From Acidimicrobiales bacterium (GTDB lineage Bacteria; Actinomycetota; Acidimicrobiia; Acidimicrobiales; Aldehydirespiratoraceae), in contig JAVJSI010000004.1 in the NCBI GenBank assembly GCA_040219515.1, positions 217,050-281,049 on the forward strand: 64,000 nucleotides of DNA, read 5' to 3'. This document shows positions 1 through 8,442 of the stretch, in pieces; within the stretch, counting starts at the first letter, position 1; each line of letters starts with the position of its first letter. The notes under the pieces are model-generated. The model had not been told where the DNA came from. It was given only the letters and a program-made list of their open reading frames with translations, and ran no database searches. Both the position numbers and the translations under genes were made by a program.

Positions 1-1
1 G

Positions 2-862
2 GAGCCGGGAACGCTGGCCGACGACCTCGCCCGGCGCGACTTCACCGTCAACGCCATGGCCCTGGGCCTCAGCGGCGAGGGGGCCGGCCTCCTGCACGAC
101 CCCCACGGGGGGCGGGTCGACCTCGACGCCCGCCTGGTGCGCACCCTGCGGCCGGGGTCGTTCGCCGAGGACCCCAGCCGCCTGGTGCGCGCCGCGCGCT
201 ACGTCGCACGTCTGGGGCTGACGCTCGAGGCCGGCACCGCGGCCGAGGCGGCCCTGGCGGCGCCGGCGCTGGACCTCGGGTCGGCCCGGGTGGCCGACGA
301 ACTCGGTCGCCTGTTGTGCGAGGCGGTGGCCGGTGGTGCGCTGTCGGTGCTGCACCGGCTGGGCGTGCCCTGGGTGCTACCGGACGCGCCGGCGCGGCTG
401 GAGGCGGTCGACCGGGCGCTGGCCGCCAGGGGCGCGCCCGACCTCGCGGCCTGGGCGGCCCGGCTGGGCGCCGGGGTGCGGGCGGAGGCGGTGGGATCGT
501 CCGCGCTGCCCGGATGGGCGCGCGAGGCCGCGCTGGCCGTCGACGCGGGCTGGTCGGCGGCTCCGGGCCTCGCGCCCATCGGGCGCCTGTCGGAGGTGGA
601 CGCCGCCCTGGGCCGTACCCCGGCGGCCTTCGGCGTGGGGGCCCTCGCCGGCGGCGCGGCGGGGGTGGCGCGCTGGTGGACCGACGCGCGCGACCGGCGG
701 GCGGCCATCGACGGCGACGACCTGCGCGCGGCCGGCATCGCGCCCGGGCCCGCCATCGGCCGAGGGCTGCTGGCCGCGCGCGCGGCGATGCTCGACGGGG
801 CCACGCCGGATGCCGCCGGGCAACTGGCCGTGGCGCTGGCGGCGGCGCGGGGTGAGCGGTGA
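2..862 (+). CDS. cca: CCA tRNA nucleotidyltransferase, 5' end outside window
   Basis: This is the C-terminal part of a class II CCA-adding enzyme or poly(A) polymerase-like nucleotidyltransferase, which adds or repairs the 3' CCA of tRNAs. The open frame runs into the window edge. Its first residues (PGTLADDLARRDFTVNAMAL) are the end of the head domain; the catalytic DxD lies outside the window. The RNA-binding stretch follows (LLHDPHGG, then FAEDPSRLVRAARY at about 35-50 residues after the internal Met). The rest is Ala-rich helix typical of the family's C-terminal body. It overlaps pgeF by 4 bases (GTGA), suggesting co-translation. Family assignment is firm; CCA-adding versus other specificity is inferred. 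Confidence 0.85.
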   Translation, partial: EPGTLADDLARRDFTVNAMALGLSGEGAGLLHDPHGGRVDLDARLVRTLRPGSFAEDPSRLVRAARYVARLGLTLEAGTAAEAALAAPALDLGSARVADELGRLLCEAVAGGALSVLHRLGVPWVLPDAPARLEAVDRALAARGAPDLAAWAARLGAGVRAEAVGSSALPGWAREAALAVDAGWSAAPGLAPIGRLSEVDAALGRTPAAFGVGALAGGAAGVARWWTDARDRRAAIDGDDLRAAGIAPGPAIGRGLLAARAAMLDGATPDAAGQLAVALAAARGER

Positions 863-1593
863 GCGAACACGCATCGTCTCCGGACGAGGTGATCGAGGTG
901 GACACCGGCTGCGCCGCCCGGGCGCTGTTCACCACGCGCGCCGGCGGGGTCAGCGCGGGCCCGTACGCCTCGCTGAACCTGTCGCCGGACGTCGGCGACC
1001 GGCCCCAGGACGTGGCGGCCAACCGCGCGCGCCTGGCGGCCCGCGCCGGGCTGGATCCCGCGCGCGTCGTCTCCCTGCGCCAGGTCCACGGGGCCGAGGT
1101 CGTCCCCGTTGCCGAGGCCCCGCCCGAGCGCCCCTGCGGGGATGCCGCGGTCACGGGGGCCGAAGGTCTCGGCCTGATGGTGCTGGCCGCCGACTGCGTA
1201 CCGGTGCTGGTGTGGCGGATGGACGGGACCCGGGTGGGCGCCGCCCACGCCGGCCGGCGTGGCCTGGTGGGTGGGGTGATCGAGGCGGTGGTGCGGGAAC
1301 TTGCCGGCGGGGAGGGGGTCGGCGCCGCCGTCGGCCCGGCCATCGGGCCCTGCTGTTACGAGGTCTCCGAGGATGTGCGGGAGCCGTTCATCGCGCGCTT
1401 CGGCCCGTCGGTGGGGCGCGGCTCACACCTGGACCTGCCGGGCGCCGCGGTCGCGGCACTGCTCGATGCCGGGGTGGATGCCGGCGCGATCACCGTGGTC
1501 GACCGCTGCACCCGCTGCAACCCGGACGCGCTGTTCTCGTACCGCGGTGCGGACGGCGTGTGCGGGCGCCAGTGCGGCATGGTGTGGCGATGA
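859..1593 (+). CDS. pgeF: Multicopper polyphenol oxidase / purine nucleoside phosphorylase PgeF (YfiH/YlmD family)
   Basis: This 244-aa laccase-domain protein belongs to the YfiH family, whose members act on purine nucleosides and in E. coli help keep cell-wall precursors correct. Family signatures are clear: FTTRAGGVS near residue 24, QVHGAEVV near 75, AADCVPVLV near 112, AHAGRRG near 130, and the C-terminal DRCTRCNPDALFSYR. The Cys and His residues of the metal site are retained. The GTG start lies in a GTGA overlap with the preceding stop. It sits directly before yggS and sepF, the ylmD-ylmE-ylmF order known from Gram-positive division clusters. Its substrate here is not shown by sequence. 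Confidence 0.9.
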   Translation: MSEHASSPDEVIEVDTGCAARALFTTRAGGVSAGPYASLNLSPDVGDRPQDVAANRARLAARAGLDPARVVSLRQVHGAEVVPVAEAPPERPCGDAAVTGAEGLGLMVLAADCVPVLVWRMDGTRVGAAHAGRRGLVGGVIEAVVRELAGGEGVGAAVGPAIGPCCYEVSEDVREPFIARFGPSVGRGSHLDLPGAAVAALLDAGVDAGAITVVDRCTRCNPDALFSYRGADGVCGRQCGMVWR

Positions 1594-2321
1594 CCGAGCG
1601 CCCCGACCGCCCGCTGGACACCGCCTCGCTGGAGGCCGCCGTGGGGCGGGTGCGCGAGGAGCTGGACGCCGCCGCCCGGGTGTCGGGCCGCGGCGCCGGC
1701 GCCGTGGAGCTGGTGCTGGCGGGCAAGTACATCCCGGCCGAGGACACGCCCGCGCTGATCGCGGCGGGCGTCGGCGTGGTGGGGGAGAACCGCCTCCAGG
1801 ACCTCACGGCCAGGGCGCAGGTGGCCGCCGGCGCCCTCACCTTCGACTTCATCGGCCACATCCAGCGCAAGAAGGTGCGCGACATCCTCCCGGCCGTCCG
1901 GCTGATCCACTCCCTCGACTCGGAGAGGCTCGCCGCCGAGATCGCCCGGCGCGCGGAAGGTGAGGTGCGGGTCCTTGTCGAACTCAACATCGCCGAGGAG
2001 TCGACCAAGGGTGGTATCTTGCCGCAGAGCGTGCGGGCATTCGTGGAGGACGTGTCGGTCCATGCCGACCTCGTGATCGGTGGCCTCATGGCCATGCCCC
2101 CCAAGCAGGACGTCGCCGAGAACAGCCGTCCGTTCTTCGACCGGACCCGCCGTCTGGCCGAGGACCTGCGCACCGAGTGGGCCGGCCGTCACGACTTCCG
2201 CGACCTCTCCATGGGCACGAGCCAGGACTATGTCGTGGCCGCCGAGGAGGGTGCCACCATGGTGCGCGTCGGGCGCGGGCTCCTCGCGGACAGCGGAACC
2301 ACCGGCACGGGGATCTTGTAG
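1590..2321 (+). CDS. yggS: YggS family pyridoxal phosphate homeostasis protein
   Basis: This 243-aa protein has an alanine racemase-like N-terminal barrel. It binds PLP and buffers the free PLP pool without known catalysis of its own. The PLP lysine is in LAGKYI near residue 45. Family motifs GENRLQDL, FIGHIQRKK, HSLDS, LMAMPP and SMGTSQDYVVAAEEG follow in order. The ATG start overlaps the pgeF stop as ATGA, which rejects a much longer upstream reading of the same frame. The stop TAG is immediately followed by the sepF ATG, so these genes form one transcript. Confidence 0.93.
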   Translation: MTERPDRPLDTASLEAAVGRVREELDAAARVSGRGAGAVELVLAGKYIPAEDTPALIAAGVGVVGENRLQDLTARAQVAAGALTFDFIGHIQRKKVRDILPAVRLIHSLDSERLAAEIARRAEGEVRVLVELNIAEESTKGGILPQSVRAFVEDVSVHADLVIGGLMAMPPKQDVAENSRPFFDRTRRLAEDLRTEWAGRHDFRDLSMGTSQDYVVAAEEGATMVRVGRGLLADSGTTGTGIL

Positions 2322-2912
2322 ATGGCCGTCAGCGACCTCTGGCACCGCACTCTCGTCTACTTCGGCATGGCCGATGAGCCGGACGACTACGACGACGAAC
2401 TCGACGACGAGGACCGCCGCTACGACGAACGCGGCGAGCGCGAGCGCGACCGGGGGCGCGACCGGGACCGGCGCAGCAGCGCCCATGAGGACCTCGAGCG
2501 CAGCTACCGCGAGCGGCCGAACGTGCGCCGGCTGGGGCCGCGCCGGCGCGACAACGACTTCGACGACATCTTCGCCGACGAGGCGCCGCGGGGCCGGGCC
2601 CCGGTCATGCGCGCGGTCGAGAACCGCGCTCACCCGTCCGAGGTCCACCTGGTCGTGCCCAAGAGCTTCAACGACGCCCAGCAGATCGCGGACCGGTTCA
2701 AGGCCGGCGTGCCGGTGATCCTGAATCTCCAGAGCGCCGAGACCGATCTGGCCAAGCGCCTGATCGACTTCTCCAGCGGCCTCACCTACGCCCTCGACGG
2801 CGGGATGCAGCGCGTGGCCGACAAGGTCTTCATGCTGACCCCGCGCAACGTCGAGGTGTCGGCCGAGGAGCGCGCGCGCCTGCTGGAGAAGGGCTTCTTC
2901 AACCAGTATTGA
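2322..2912 (+). CDS. sepF: Cell division protein SepF
   Basis: SepF is a membrane-binding partner of FtsZ that ties the Z-ring to the septal membrane. This 196-aa protein has the expected three parts: a short N-terminal amphipathic start (SDLWHRTLVYFGM), a charged Asp/Arg-rich linker of about 80 residues, and a C-terminal SepF domain from about residue 95. That domain contains VHLVVPKSFNDAQQIADR, VILNLQ, KRLIDFSSGLTYALDG and VFMLTPRNVEV. The start follows the yggS stop with no gap. The neighbourhood matches the conserved actinobacterial arrangement beside the dcw cluster. Confidence 0.95.
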   Translation: MAVSDLWHRTLVYFGMADEPDDYDDELDDEDRRYDERGERERDRGRDRDRRSSAHEDLERSYRERPNVRRLGPRRRDNDFDDIFADEAPRGRAPVMRAVENRAHPSEVHLVVPKSFNDAQQIADRFKAGVPVILNLQSAETDLAKRLIDFSSGLTYALDGGMQRVADKVFMLTPRNVEVSAEERARLLEKGFFNQY

Positions 2913-3706
2913 GCGACTCGGGCGCACCCACCCTCGGGCTGATCGGCGCTGGCGCCATGGGCCGGGCCCTGGTGGCCGGCATCGTGCGCGGGACGCCCGC
3001 CGCGGCCGCCGGCCTGCGGGTGGCCGACGCATCCCCGGCCGCCGCCGAGGGCGCCGTGGCCGAGTCGGGCGGGACTGTGACGGACGCGGCGACCGCGGCC
3101 GGGGCCGACCTGGTGTGCGTGGCGGTCAAGCCGGCGGACCTCGGCGCCGTGCTGGAGGCCGTCCGGCCGTCGCTGCTCCCGGGGGCCGTGGTGTTGTCGG
3201 TGGCCGCCGGCTGGGACCTGGACCGGCTGTCCGGAGCCCTGCCCGGGGTGGCGCTGGTGCGCACCATGCCCAACCTCGCTGTGCGCCACGGCGCGGGCGT
3301 GGTGGCGGTGGCCCACCGCGGCGTGGATGGTGCGGGCCGGAGGATGCTCGACGGCCTGCTGGCGCCCCTGGGCGCCGTGGTGGAGCTGCCCGAGGCCCTC
3401 TTCCCGGTGGCGACCGCCCTCGCCGGCTCGGGGCCGGGGCTGGTGGCGGTGGTGGCGGAGGCCCTGGAGGAGGGGGCCGTCGCCGCCGGCCTCTCGCGCG
3501 CACAGGCGCGGCCGATGGTGGCCGGGGTGATCGCGGGCACCGCGGCCCTGCTGGCGGGGGGCGACGATCCCGCCACCCTGCGCCAGAGCGTCTCCTCGCC
3601 GGCCGGGACCACGATCGAGGGCATCGCGGTGCTGGAACGGGGCGCGGTGCGCGCCCACGTGGCCGACGCCGTGCGCGCCGCGGCCCGGCGTGCCGCCGAG
3701 CTGTGA
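2909..3706 (+). CDS. proC: Pyrroline-5-carboxylate reductase
   Basis: ProC catalyses the last step of proline synthesis, NAD(P)H reduction of pyrroline-5-carboxylate. The 265-aa protein begins with the Rossmann motif GLIGAGAMGRALVAG. It has AVKPADL in the NAD(P) domain, RTMPN near residue 113, and the C-terminal dimer and substrate segment LAGSGPG...LRQSVSSPAGTTIEGI. The start is a TTG in a TTGA overlap with the sepF stop; no better ATG or GTG lies nearby. The gene's place between sepF and yggT is common in Gram-positive division clusters. Confidence 0.93.
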   Translation: MSDSGAPTLGLIGAGAMGRALVAGIVRGTPAAAAGLRVADASPAAAEGAVAESGGTVTDAATAAGADLVCVAVKPADLGAVLEAVRPSLLPGAVVLSVAAGWDLDRLSGALPGVALVRTMPNLAVRHGAGVVAVAHRGVDGAGRRMLDGLLAPLGAVVELPEALFPVATALAGSGPGLVAVVAEALEEGAVAAGLSRAQARPMVAGVIAGTAALLAGGDDPATLRQSVSSPAGTTIEGIAVLERGAVRAHVADAVRAAARRAAEL

Positions 3707-3742
3707 TGATGGCTCGATGAAGCCGAAGCGGACGGGCGGGTG

Positions 3743-4006
3743 ATGGATCAGGTCGAGCTCTATGTGAGCGCGCTGTTCACGGTGTTCCTGATCGTGATCT
3801 TCATGCGGATCATCCTGTCGTTCGTGCCGCGGCCGCCGGTGGACGGGCCGCTGCGCGCCGTGTGGAACTTCGTCCACCAGAGCACCGATTGGTACCTCAA
3901 CATCTTCCGCCGCTTCATCCCGCCCATCGGGATGTTCGACCTCTCGCCGATCCTGGCGATCCTGGTGCTCTACATCCTGCGCGGCCTGGTCCTGTCGTTC
4001 TTCTAG
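3743..4006 (+). CDS. YggT family integral membrane protein
   Basis: This protein of about 87 aa has two membrane spans: residues 8-30 (ALFTVFLIVIFMRIILSFVP) and 62-86 (LSPILAILVLYILRGLVL). A short loop between them carries DWYLNIFRRFIPPIG, the YggT family signature. Members are linked to osmotic tolerance or division, but no biochemical role is established. GTG at 3740 and ATG at 3743 are both possible starts; the ATG is preferred. It follows proC and precedes the YggU-like frame, as in many bacteria. Confidence 0.85.
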   Translation: MDQVELYVSALFTVFLIVIFMRIILSFVPRPPVDGPLRAVWNFVHQSTDWYLNIFRRFIPPIGMFDLSPILAILVLYILRGLVLSFF

Positions 4007-4050
4007 TCCGAGGACCCGCGACCGTACCCGCCGCACGCGCACAGGACCCC

Positions 4051-4362
4051 GAGTGGCTCACCCGCACCGCCACGGGCGCGGTCATCGCGGTCAAGGCGGT
4101 CCCGCGGTCCCGTGCGACCCGCGCGGTGGGGGTACAGGCGGGGGCGTTGCGCGTCCAGATCGCAGCCCCGCCCCACCAGGGGCGCTCGAACGCCGCCCTT
4201 TGCGCCTACCTGGCCGACTGCGCGGGCGTGCGCGCCCCGGCGGTGCGCCTGCGCAAGGGGTCCGGGGGGGCGCGTAAGCTCATCGAGGTGGACGGGGATC
4301 CGGCAGACATCGCGCGAGCCGTGGCCGAGTCGCTGGCCGAGTTCACCGGGGGCACCCCATGA
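4051..4362 (+). CDS. YggU / DUF167 family protein, start codon unresolved
   Basis: The frame encodes a complete DUF167 domain: VKAVPRSRATRAVGV, then LRVQIAAPPHQGRSNAAL, then VRLRKGSGGARKLIEV. The coordinate given is where family-like sequence becomes recognisable, not a proven start. In this frame the nearest upstream start codons are TTG 3889 and ATG 3862, both deep inside yggT. The next one downstream, GTG 4126, would remove the conserved first strand. The gene ends in an ATGA overlap with lspA. The function of DUF167 proteins is unknown. The domain call is strong; the start is not. Confidence 0.7.
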   Translation, partial: EWLTRTATGAVIAVKAVPRSRATRAVGVQAGALRVQIAAPPHQGRSNAALCAYLADCAGVRAPAVRLRKGSGGARKLIEVDGDPADIARAVAESLAEFTGGTP

Positions 4363-4892
4363 GCTCCACCGGCACGCGGGAGGCCATCGGGCGCGCCATC
4401 GAGCGCCGCCAGCGGCGCCAGGTCCAGTCGCGCTGGCTGTGGGCGGTCGCGCTTGCGGGGCTGGTGTTCGCGGCCGACCAGCTGACCAAGATCCTGGTGC
4501 GCACAGGCCTCGACATGCGCCAGAGCATCGATCTGGTGCCGGGCCTGGACCTCACCCGTGTCAACAACACCGGGATCGCCTTCGGGCTGTTCCCCGGCCG
4601 GGCGACCATCGTCGCGGTGCTGACGGTCGTGGCGTTGTGCGCCATCGCCATCGCCCTGGCCGGCCTGGTGTCGCGCAACCCGCTGGTTGCGGCCGGGGCG
4701 GGCCTCCTGGTGGGCGGCAGCCTGGGCAACCTGGTCGACCGCGTGCGCCACGCGGCGGTCACGGACTTCGTGGACGTCGTCGGCTGGCCGGCGTTCAACG
4801 TGGCCGACGTCGGGATCGTCGTCGGCGCCGGCCTGATCGTGCTGGGGCTGCTGCGCGAAGAGCCCCGTCCCGAGCCCGACCCCGCGGCGTGA
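4359..4892 (+). CDS. lspA: Lipoprotein signal peptidase (signal peptidase II)
   Basis: LspA is the membrane aspartyl protease that removes signal peptides from prolipoproteins after lipidation. The 177-aa protein has four predicted spans and the family boxes AADQLTK, NNTGIAFGLF, GGSLGNLVDR and FNVADV. The catalytic aspartates fall at about residues 127 and 150. The basic N-terminus (RRQRRQVQSR) precedes the first span. It overlaps the DUF167 stop (ATGA) and the rluD start (GTGA). A lipobox-bearing substrate candidate is encoded at 30770-31708. Confidence 0.95.
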   Translation: MSSTGTREAIGRAIERRQRRQVQSRWLWAVALAGLVFAADQLTKILVRTGLDMRQSIDLVPGLDLTRVNNTGIAFGLFPGRATIVAVLTVVALCAIAIALAGLVSRNPLVAAGAGLLVGGSLGNLVDRVRHAAVTDFVDVVGWPAFNVADVGIVVGAGLIVLGLLREEPRPEPDPAA

Positions 4893-5860
4893 GCGACCGC
4901 CCGCCCGCGCCCCTGCGGGTGACGGTGGGGCCCGAGTGGGACGGCCGGCGCCTGGACGCCGCCGTGGGAGGGCTCGATGCCGTGGGGAGCCGCGCCGAGG
5001 CCCAGCGCCTGATCGAGGGGGGCCGGGTGCGGGTGGACGGCACCGTGCGCGCAAAGCGCCACACCCTCGCGGTGGGCGAGATGGTGGAGGTGGAGCCCCA
5101 GCAGGCACCCCTGTCGGCGCTCGTCCCCGAGGCCGGCGTGCCGTTCGGCGTCGTGTTCGAGGATGATCACCTGATCGTGGTGGACAAGCCTGCGGGCGTC
5201 GTGGTCCACCCCTCGGCCGGACACGGCGCCGGCACGCTGGTGCACGGGTTGCTGGCCCACGCGGTGGCCGGCGGCGACGACCCCACCCGCCCCGGGATCG
5301 TGCACCGCCTGGACCGCGACACCTCCGGGCTGCTGGTGGTGGCCAAGTCCGAGCGCGCCCACCGGCGCCTGCAGCGGATGATGAAAAAGCGCGAGATCGA
5401 GCGCCGCTACCTGGTGCTGGTGCACGGGCAGGCCCCCGCGGCGCGCACCGTCGAGCGGCCCATCGGCCGAGACCGGCGCACCCGCACGCGGATGTCCACC
5501 CACGTGCGCGAGGGGGAGGGGCGCGAGGCGCTCACCCACCTGCGGCGCATCGAGGCGCTGGCCGACTTCAGCCTGATGGAGGCCCGCCTGGACACCGGGC
5601 GCACCCATCAGATCCGCGTGCACCTCGAGGCCGAGGGGCTGCCCGTGGTGGGCGATCCGGTCTACTGCCGGCGCCCGAACCCGTTCGGCCTCGGGCGTCA
5701 GTTCCTGCACGCCGCGCATCTGGCGTTCCCGCACCCGGAGACGGGCGAGCCGGTGGACTGTTCGAGCCCATTGCCCGACGATCTGGCCGCGGTGCTGGAT
5801 GCCGCCCGCGTCCGCGCGGCCGCCGCCGCGGAACTGGCGCCCCCGACCCCCTGGGGCTGA
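4889..5860 (+). CDS. rluD: RluA/RluD family 23S rRNA pseudouridine synthase
   Basis: This 323-aa enzyme isomerises uridines in large-subunit rRNA. An S4-like RNA-binding domain occupies residues 12-85 (RRLDAAVGG, RLIEGGRVRVDG). The catalytic domain has VDKPAGVVVHPS and HRLDRDTSGLLVVAK, with the nucleophilic aspartate near residue 142, then LDTGRTHQIRVHLE. The GTG start lies in a GTGA overlap with lspA; the lspA-rluD pairing is widespread. The C-terminus is an Ala-rich tail. The exact rRNA positions modified cannot be read from sequence. Confidence 0.93.
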   Translation: MSDRPPAPLRVTVGPEWDGRRLDAAVGGLDAVGSRAEAQRLIEGGRVRVDGTVRAKRHTLAVGEMVEVEPQQAPLSALVPEAGVPFGVVFEDDHLIVVDKPAGVVVHPSAGHGAGTLVHGLLAHAVAGGDDPTRPGIVHRLDRDTSGLLVVAKSERAHRRLQRMMKKREIERRYLVLVHGQAPAARTVERPIGRDRRTRTRMSTHVREGEGREALTHLRRIEALADFSLMEARLDTGRTHQIRVHLEAEGLPVVGDPVYCRRPNPFGLGRQFLHAAHLAFPHPETGEPVDCSSPLPDDLAAVLDAARVRAAAAAELAPPTPWG

Positions 5861-5938
5861 GCCGCGCGGGGGCGCCGCGTTGATCGACGCGCCGGGCGCT
5901 GAGAGCATGGGCCGCGAGCCACCGACGGGCGGCATCCC

Positions 5939-8101
5939 ATGGCGACGCATCCCGGTAGTCCGACCACCTCCGAATCCCGGCCGCCGGACCACGGCCCTCC
6001 CCGAGTGCGCCTCTTCGGCGAGTTCACGATCGAGGCGGCGGGTCGTGTGGTGGACCTGCCCAGCGGGCGTCCCCGCGCGCTGCTCGCCTGGCTGGCGCTA
6101 CACCCCGGCAGCCATCAGCGGTCCCGCCTGGCGTCGCGCTTCTGGCCCGACATCCTCGATCGGAGCGCCCGCGCCAGTCTGCGGACCGCCCTGTGGCGGC
6201 TGCGGCGCGCACTGGGGGAAGGGGTGGTGTGGGCGGACCGGGAGCGGGCCGGCCTGCACGCCGAGCCCGCCGTATGGGTGGACACCCGGGCCTTCGACGG
6301 CCTCCTGGAGCAGGCGCGGCCCGAGGAGGCACTCGCCCTCGTCCGCGGGGAGTTGCTGGCGGGACTCGACGATGACTGGGTGATCGAGGAGCGGCGGTCC
6401 GTCGCCGACCGGGTGGCGGCGGCCATGGAGCAGATGTCGGCCCGCCGCGCGCGGGAGGGGGATCCCGCCGGCGCCCTCGACTGGGCGCGGCGCCGGGCGG
6501 CGCTCGACCCGCTCGACGAGTCCGCCCAGAGGGCGCTGATGGGCGCGCTGGCCGCCGCCGGCGATCCCGTCGGGGCGACGCGCGCGTACGCGCTCCTGCG
6601 CGAACGGCTGCGCGGAGAGCTGTCGCTGGCCCCGTCCGAGCAGACCCGGGAGCTGGCCCGTGCCATCGGCGCGGGCGGCGAGGCGGCCGCGCCGGGTGGC
6701 GGGCGCCCGGAGGAGTCGCAGCGCGCGGCGGTGCGGCCCGGATCCCGGCGCGGGGCGGGCCCCGGGCGACCCCGGGCGCTGCCGGCGCCGCTGGCCCTCG
6801 CGGGCGAGCGTCCGCTGGTGGGGCGCCGCCAGGAGATCGGCCGGCTGCTGGCGCTGGAGGCCGACACCCGCGCGGGCGGGGCTCGGACCGTCCTGCTCAC
6901 CGGCGAGGCCGGCATCGGCAAGACGCGCGTCCTGGCCGAGGTGGGCGCGGAGCTCGCGGAGGCCGGCAGCGTGATCCTGTTCGGATGCGCGGGTCGGTCG
7001 GCGCGCGCCGCGGGCGCGGTGCTCGATGCGGTCTCGGGCCATCCGGAGCTGGCGGATGGCGGGTCCGGGCCGGGGCAGGGGCCGGCGCTCGACGAGGTGG
7101 CCGACAGGGTGTGCCGGCTGGCAGAGGAGACTGCTGTGGTGCTCATGGTGGACGACGCGCACCATGTGGACGGGGCGGGGGCGGTCCTGCTCTCCCGCAT
7201 GGTGGCGGGCGCCGCCCGGCTGCCGCTGCTGGTGATCTGCGCGGTGCGCCCCGAGGAGATGGCCCCGGCCGGGGACCTGACGCGCCTCCTGACCTCGCTC
7301 GAGCGCCCCGACGACCCGGTGGACGTGGCGCTCGGGCCCCTCGACGAGGCCGCGACCGACGAGCTGTGCCGGCGCGCCGGCGGCGACGGGGTCCTCTCGG
7401 CCACGATCCAGCGCGCCAGCGGCGGCAACCCGCTGCTGGCCCTCGACATGGCCAGATCCGCGGGGGCCCCACCCGCCGGAGGCGGCACCTCCCGATCGGC
7501 GCCGATCGGTGCGCGGGCGCGGGCGTTCGTCGACTGGCGCCTGGCGGCGGTCGGCGAGGGCTCGGCCCGGCTGCTCGCGCTGGCGGCGGTGGCGGGACCG
7601 TCGTTCGAGCTGGCCGTGCTCGAGCGTGCGTGGGACCTCCCGGAGGACGAGCTGGCCGGCGGCGTGGAGGACGGCCTGCGTGCCGGGCTGCTGGTCGAGG
7701 ATCCCGGTTCGCCGGATCGCATCAGCTTCGTCCACGACCTGATCCGTGACGACCTGCTCTCACGGGTCGGCGCCGCCCGGCGCCGGCGGTTGCACGCCCG
7801 GATCGCCGCCGCGCTCGACGCGGACGGCACGGGGGACTCGGCCGATGCCGCCCGCCACTGGTGCGCGGCCGGGCCGGCGGGGGACCCGGATCTCGCGGTC
7901 GAGCGGGCGAGCGCCGCGGCGCAGAGTGCACGGGCGTCGCATCGCTTCGGTGAGGCCATCGAACTGATCAATGGGGCCCTCGCCCTGCTTGGCCGGGACG
8001 ACCCGCGCCGGCGCGCGCTGCTGGCGCGCCGGGCGGTCGACTACCTCAGCCTCGAGCACCTCCTGTGGACCCGCCTGTGCGGGGTCCGGGCCGATGGGTG
8101 A
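5939..8101 (+). CDS. BTAD/AAA-type transcriptional regulator, short at the C-terminus
   Basis: The 720-aa protein starts with a winged-helix domain (RVRLFGEFTIEAAGRVV, residues 20-105). A bacterial transcriptional activation domain with helical repeats follows to about residue 240. Then comes a STAND-type ATPase module: Walker A GEAGIGKTR near residue 322 and Walker B-like VVLMVDDAHHVDG near 400. Only the beginning of a C-terminal TPR region is present (FGEAIELINGALALLG) before the stop, while relatives in this class often continue for several hundred residues. It may be truncated or a naturally short form. Effector and targets are unknown. The next genes converge on it, so no downstream partner is suggested. 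Confidence 0.8.
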   Translation: MATHPGSPTTSESRPPDHGPPRVRLFGEFTIEAAGRVVDLPSGRPRALLAWLALHPGSHQRSRLASRFWPDILDRSARASLRTALWRLRRALGEGVVWADRERAGLHAEPAVWVDTRAFDGLLEQARPEEALALVRGELLAGLDDDWVIEERRSVADRVAAAMEQMSARRAREGDPAGALDWARRRAALDPLDESAQRALMGALAAAGDPVGATRAYALLRERLRGELSLAPSEQTRELARAIGAGGEAAAPGGGRPEESQRAAVRPGSRRGAGPGRPRALPAPLALAGERPLVGRRQEIGRLLALEADTRAGGARTVLLTGEAGIGKTRVLAEVGAELAEAGSVILFGCAGRSARAAGAVLDAVSGHPELADGGSGPGQGPALDEVADRVCRLAEETAVVLMVDDAHHVDGAGAVLLSRMVAGAARLPLLVICAVRPEEMAPAGDLTRLLTSLERPDDPVDVALGPLDEAATDELCRRAGGDGVLSATIQRASGGNPLLALDMARSAGAPPAGGGTSRSAPIGARARAFVDWRLAAVGEGSARLLALAAVAGPSFELAVLERAWDLPEDELAGGVEDGLRAGLLVEDPGSPDRISFVHDLIRDDLLSRVGAARRRRLHARIAAALDADGTGDSADAARHWCAAGPAGDPDLAVERASAAAQSARASHRFGEAIELINGALALLGRDDPRRRALLARRAVDYLSLEHLLWTRLCGVRADG

Positions 8102-8119
8102 TCGCAGGCCAGCCGGACC

Positions 8120-8410
8120 TCAGGGGCCGGCGCCCACGTCGGCCGGCGTCACGTCATCGATGATCTCGAGGATGTCCAGCACGGCGTGGTAGCCGAGCAC
8201 CTCGGCGTGCTCGTGCAGCCGCTCGGCGCTCGGGGCTCGGTAGATGCAGAAGCTCTCGAACTCCCCGTCCCGTCCGATGCACACGTGGCTGTGCTCCCAG
8301 GTGAGGTCGGTGAACCGCTCCACCGGAAGCCGTCCAGCGCGGATGTTCACCTCCTGCATCTCCGCCTCGCTGACGCCGGCGAAGCGCCTGTGCACGACAT
8401 AGCGGGGCAT
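8120..8410 (-). CDS. DUF4242 family protein (nickel-binding-protein-like)
   Basis: This 96-aa single-domain protein starts MPRYVVHRRFAG and contains TWEHSHVCIGRDGEFESFCIY and VLGYHAVLDILEI, typical of DUF4242. Some members resemble the Streptomyces nickel-binding protein SCO4226. The start at 8410 is chosen because a strong AGGAGG site lies 5 bases upstream; a longer reading would run through the neighbouring gene in another frame. The function is unknown. It is the downstream gene of a pair of same-family proteins. Confidence 0.8.
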   Translation of the reverse strand: MPRYVVHRRFAGVSEAEMQEVNIRAGRLPVERFTDLTWEHSHVCIGRDGEFESFCIYRAPSAERLHEHAEVLGYHAVLDILEIIDDVTPADVGAGP

Positions 8411-8442
8411 GCGGACCTCCTCCTGATCGACGCCGGCCGAGC

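Noticed and set aside
69-1343. Long antisense open frames such as this one, and many like it across the GC-rich chromosome, up to over 600 residues.
   Set aside because: They lie opposite well-identified genes and have Pro/Arg/Ala-rich translations without domain motifs. At this GC content stops are rare in several frames, so these are shadows.
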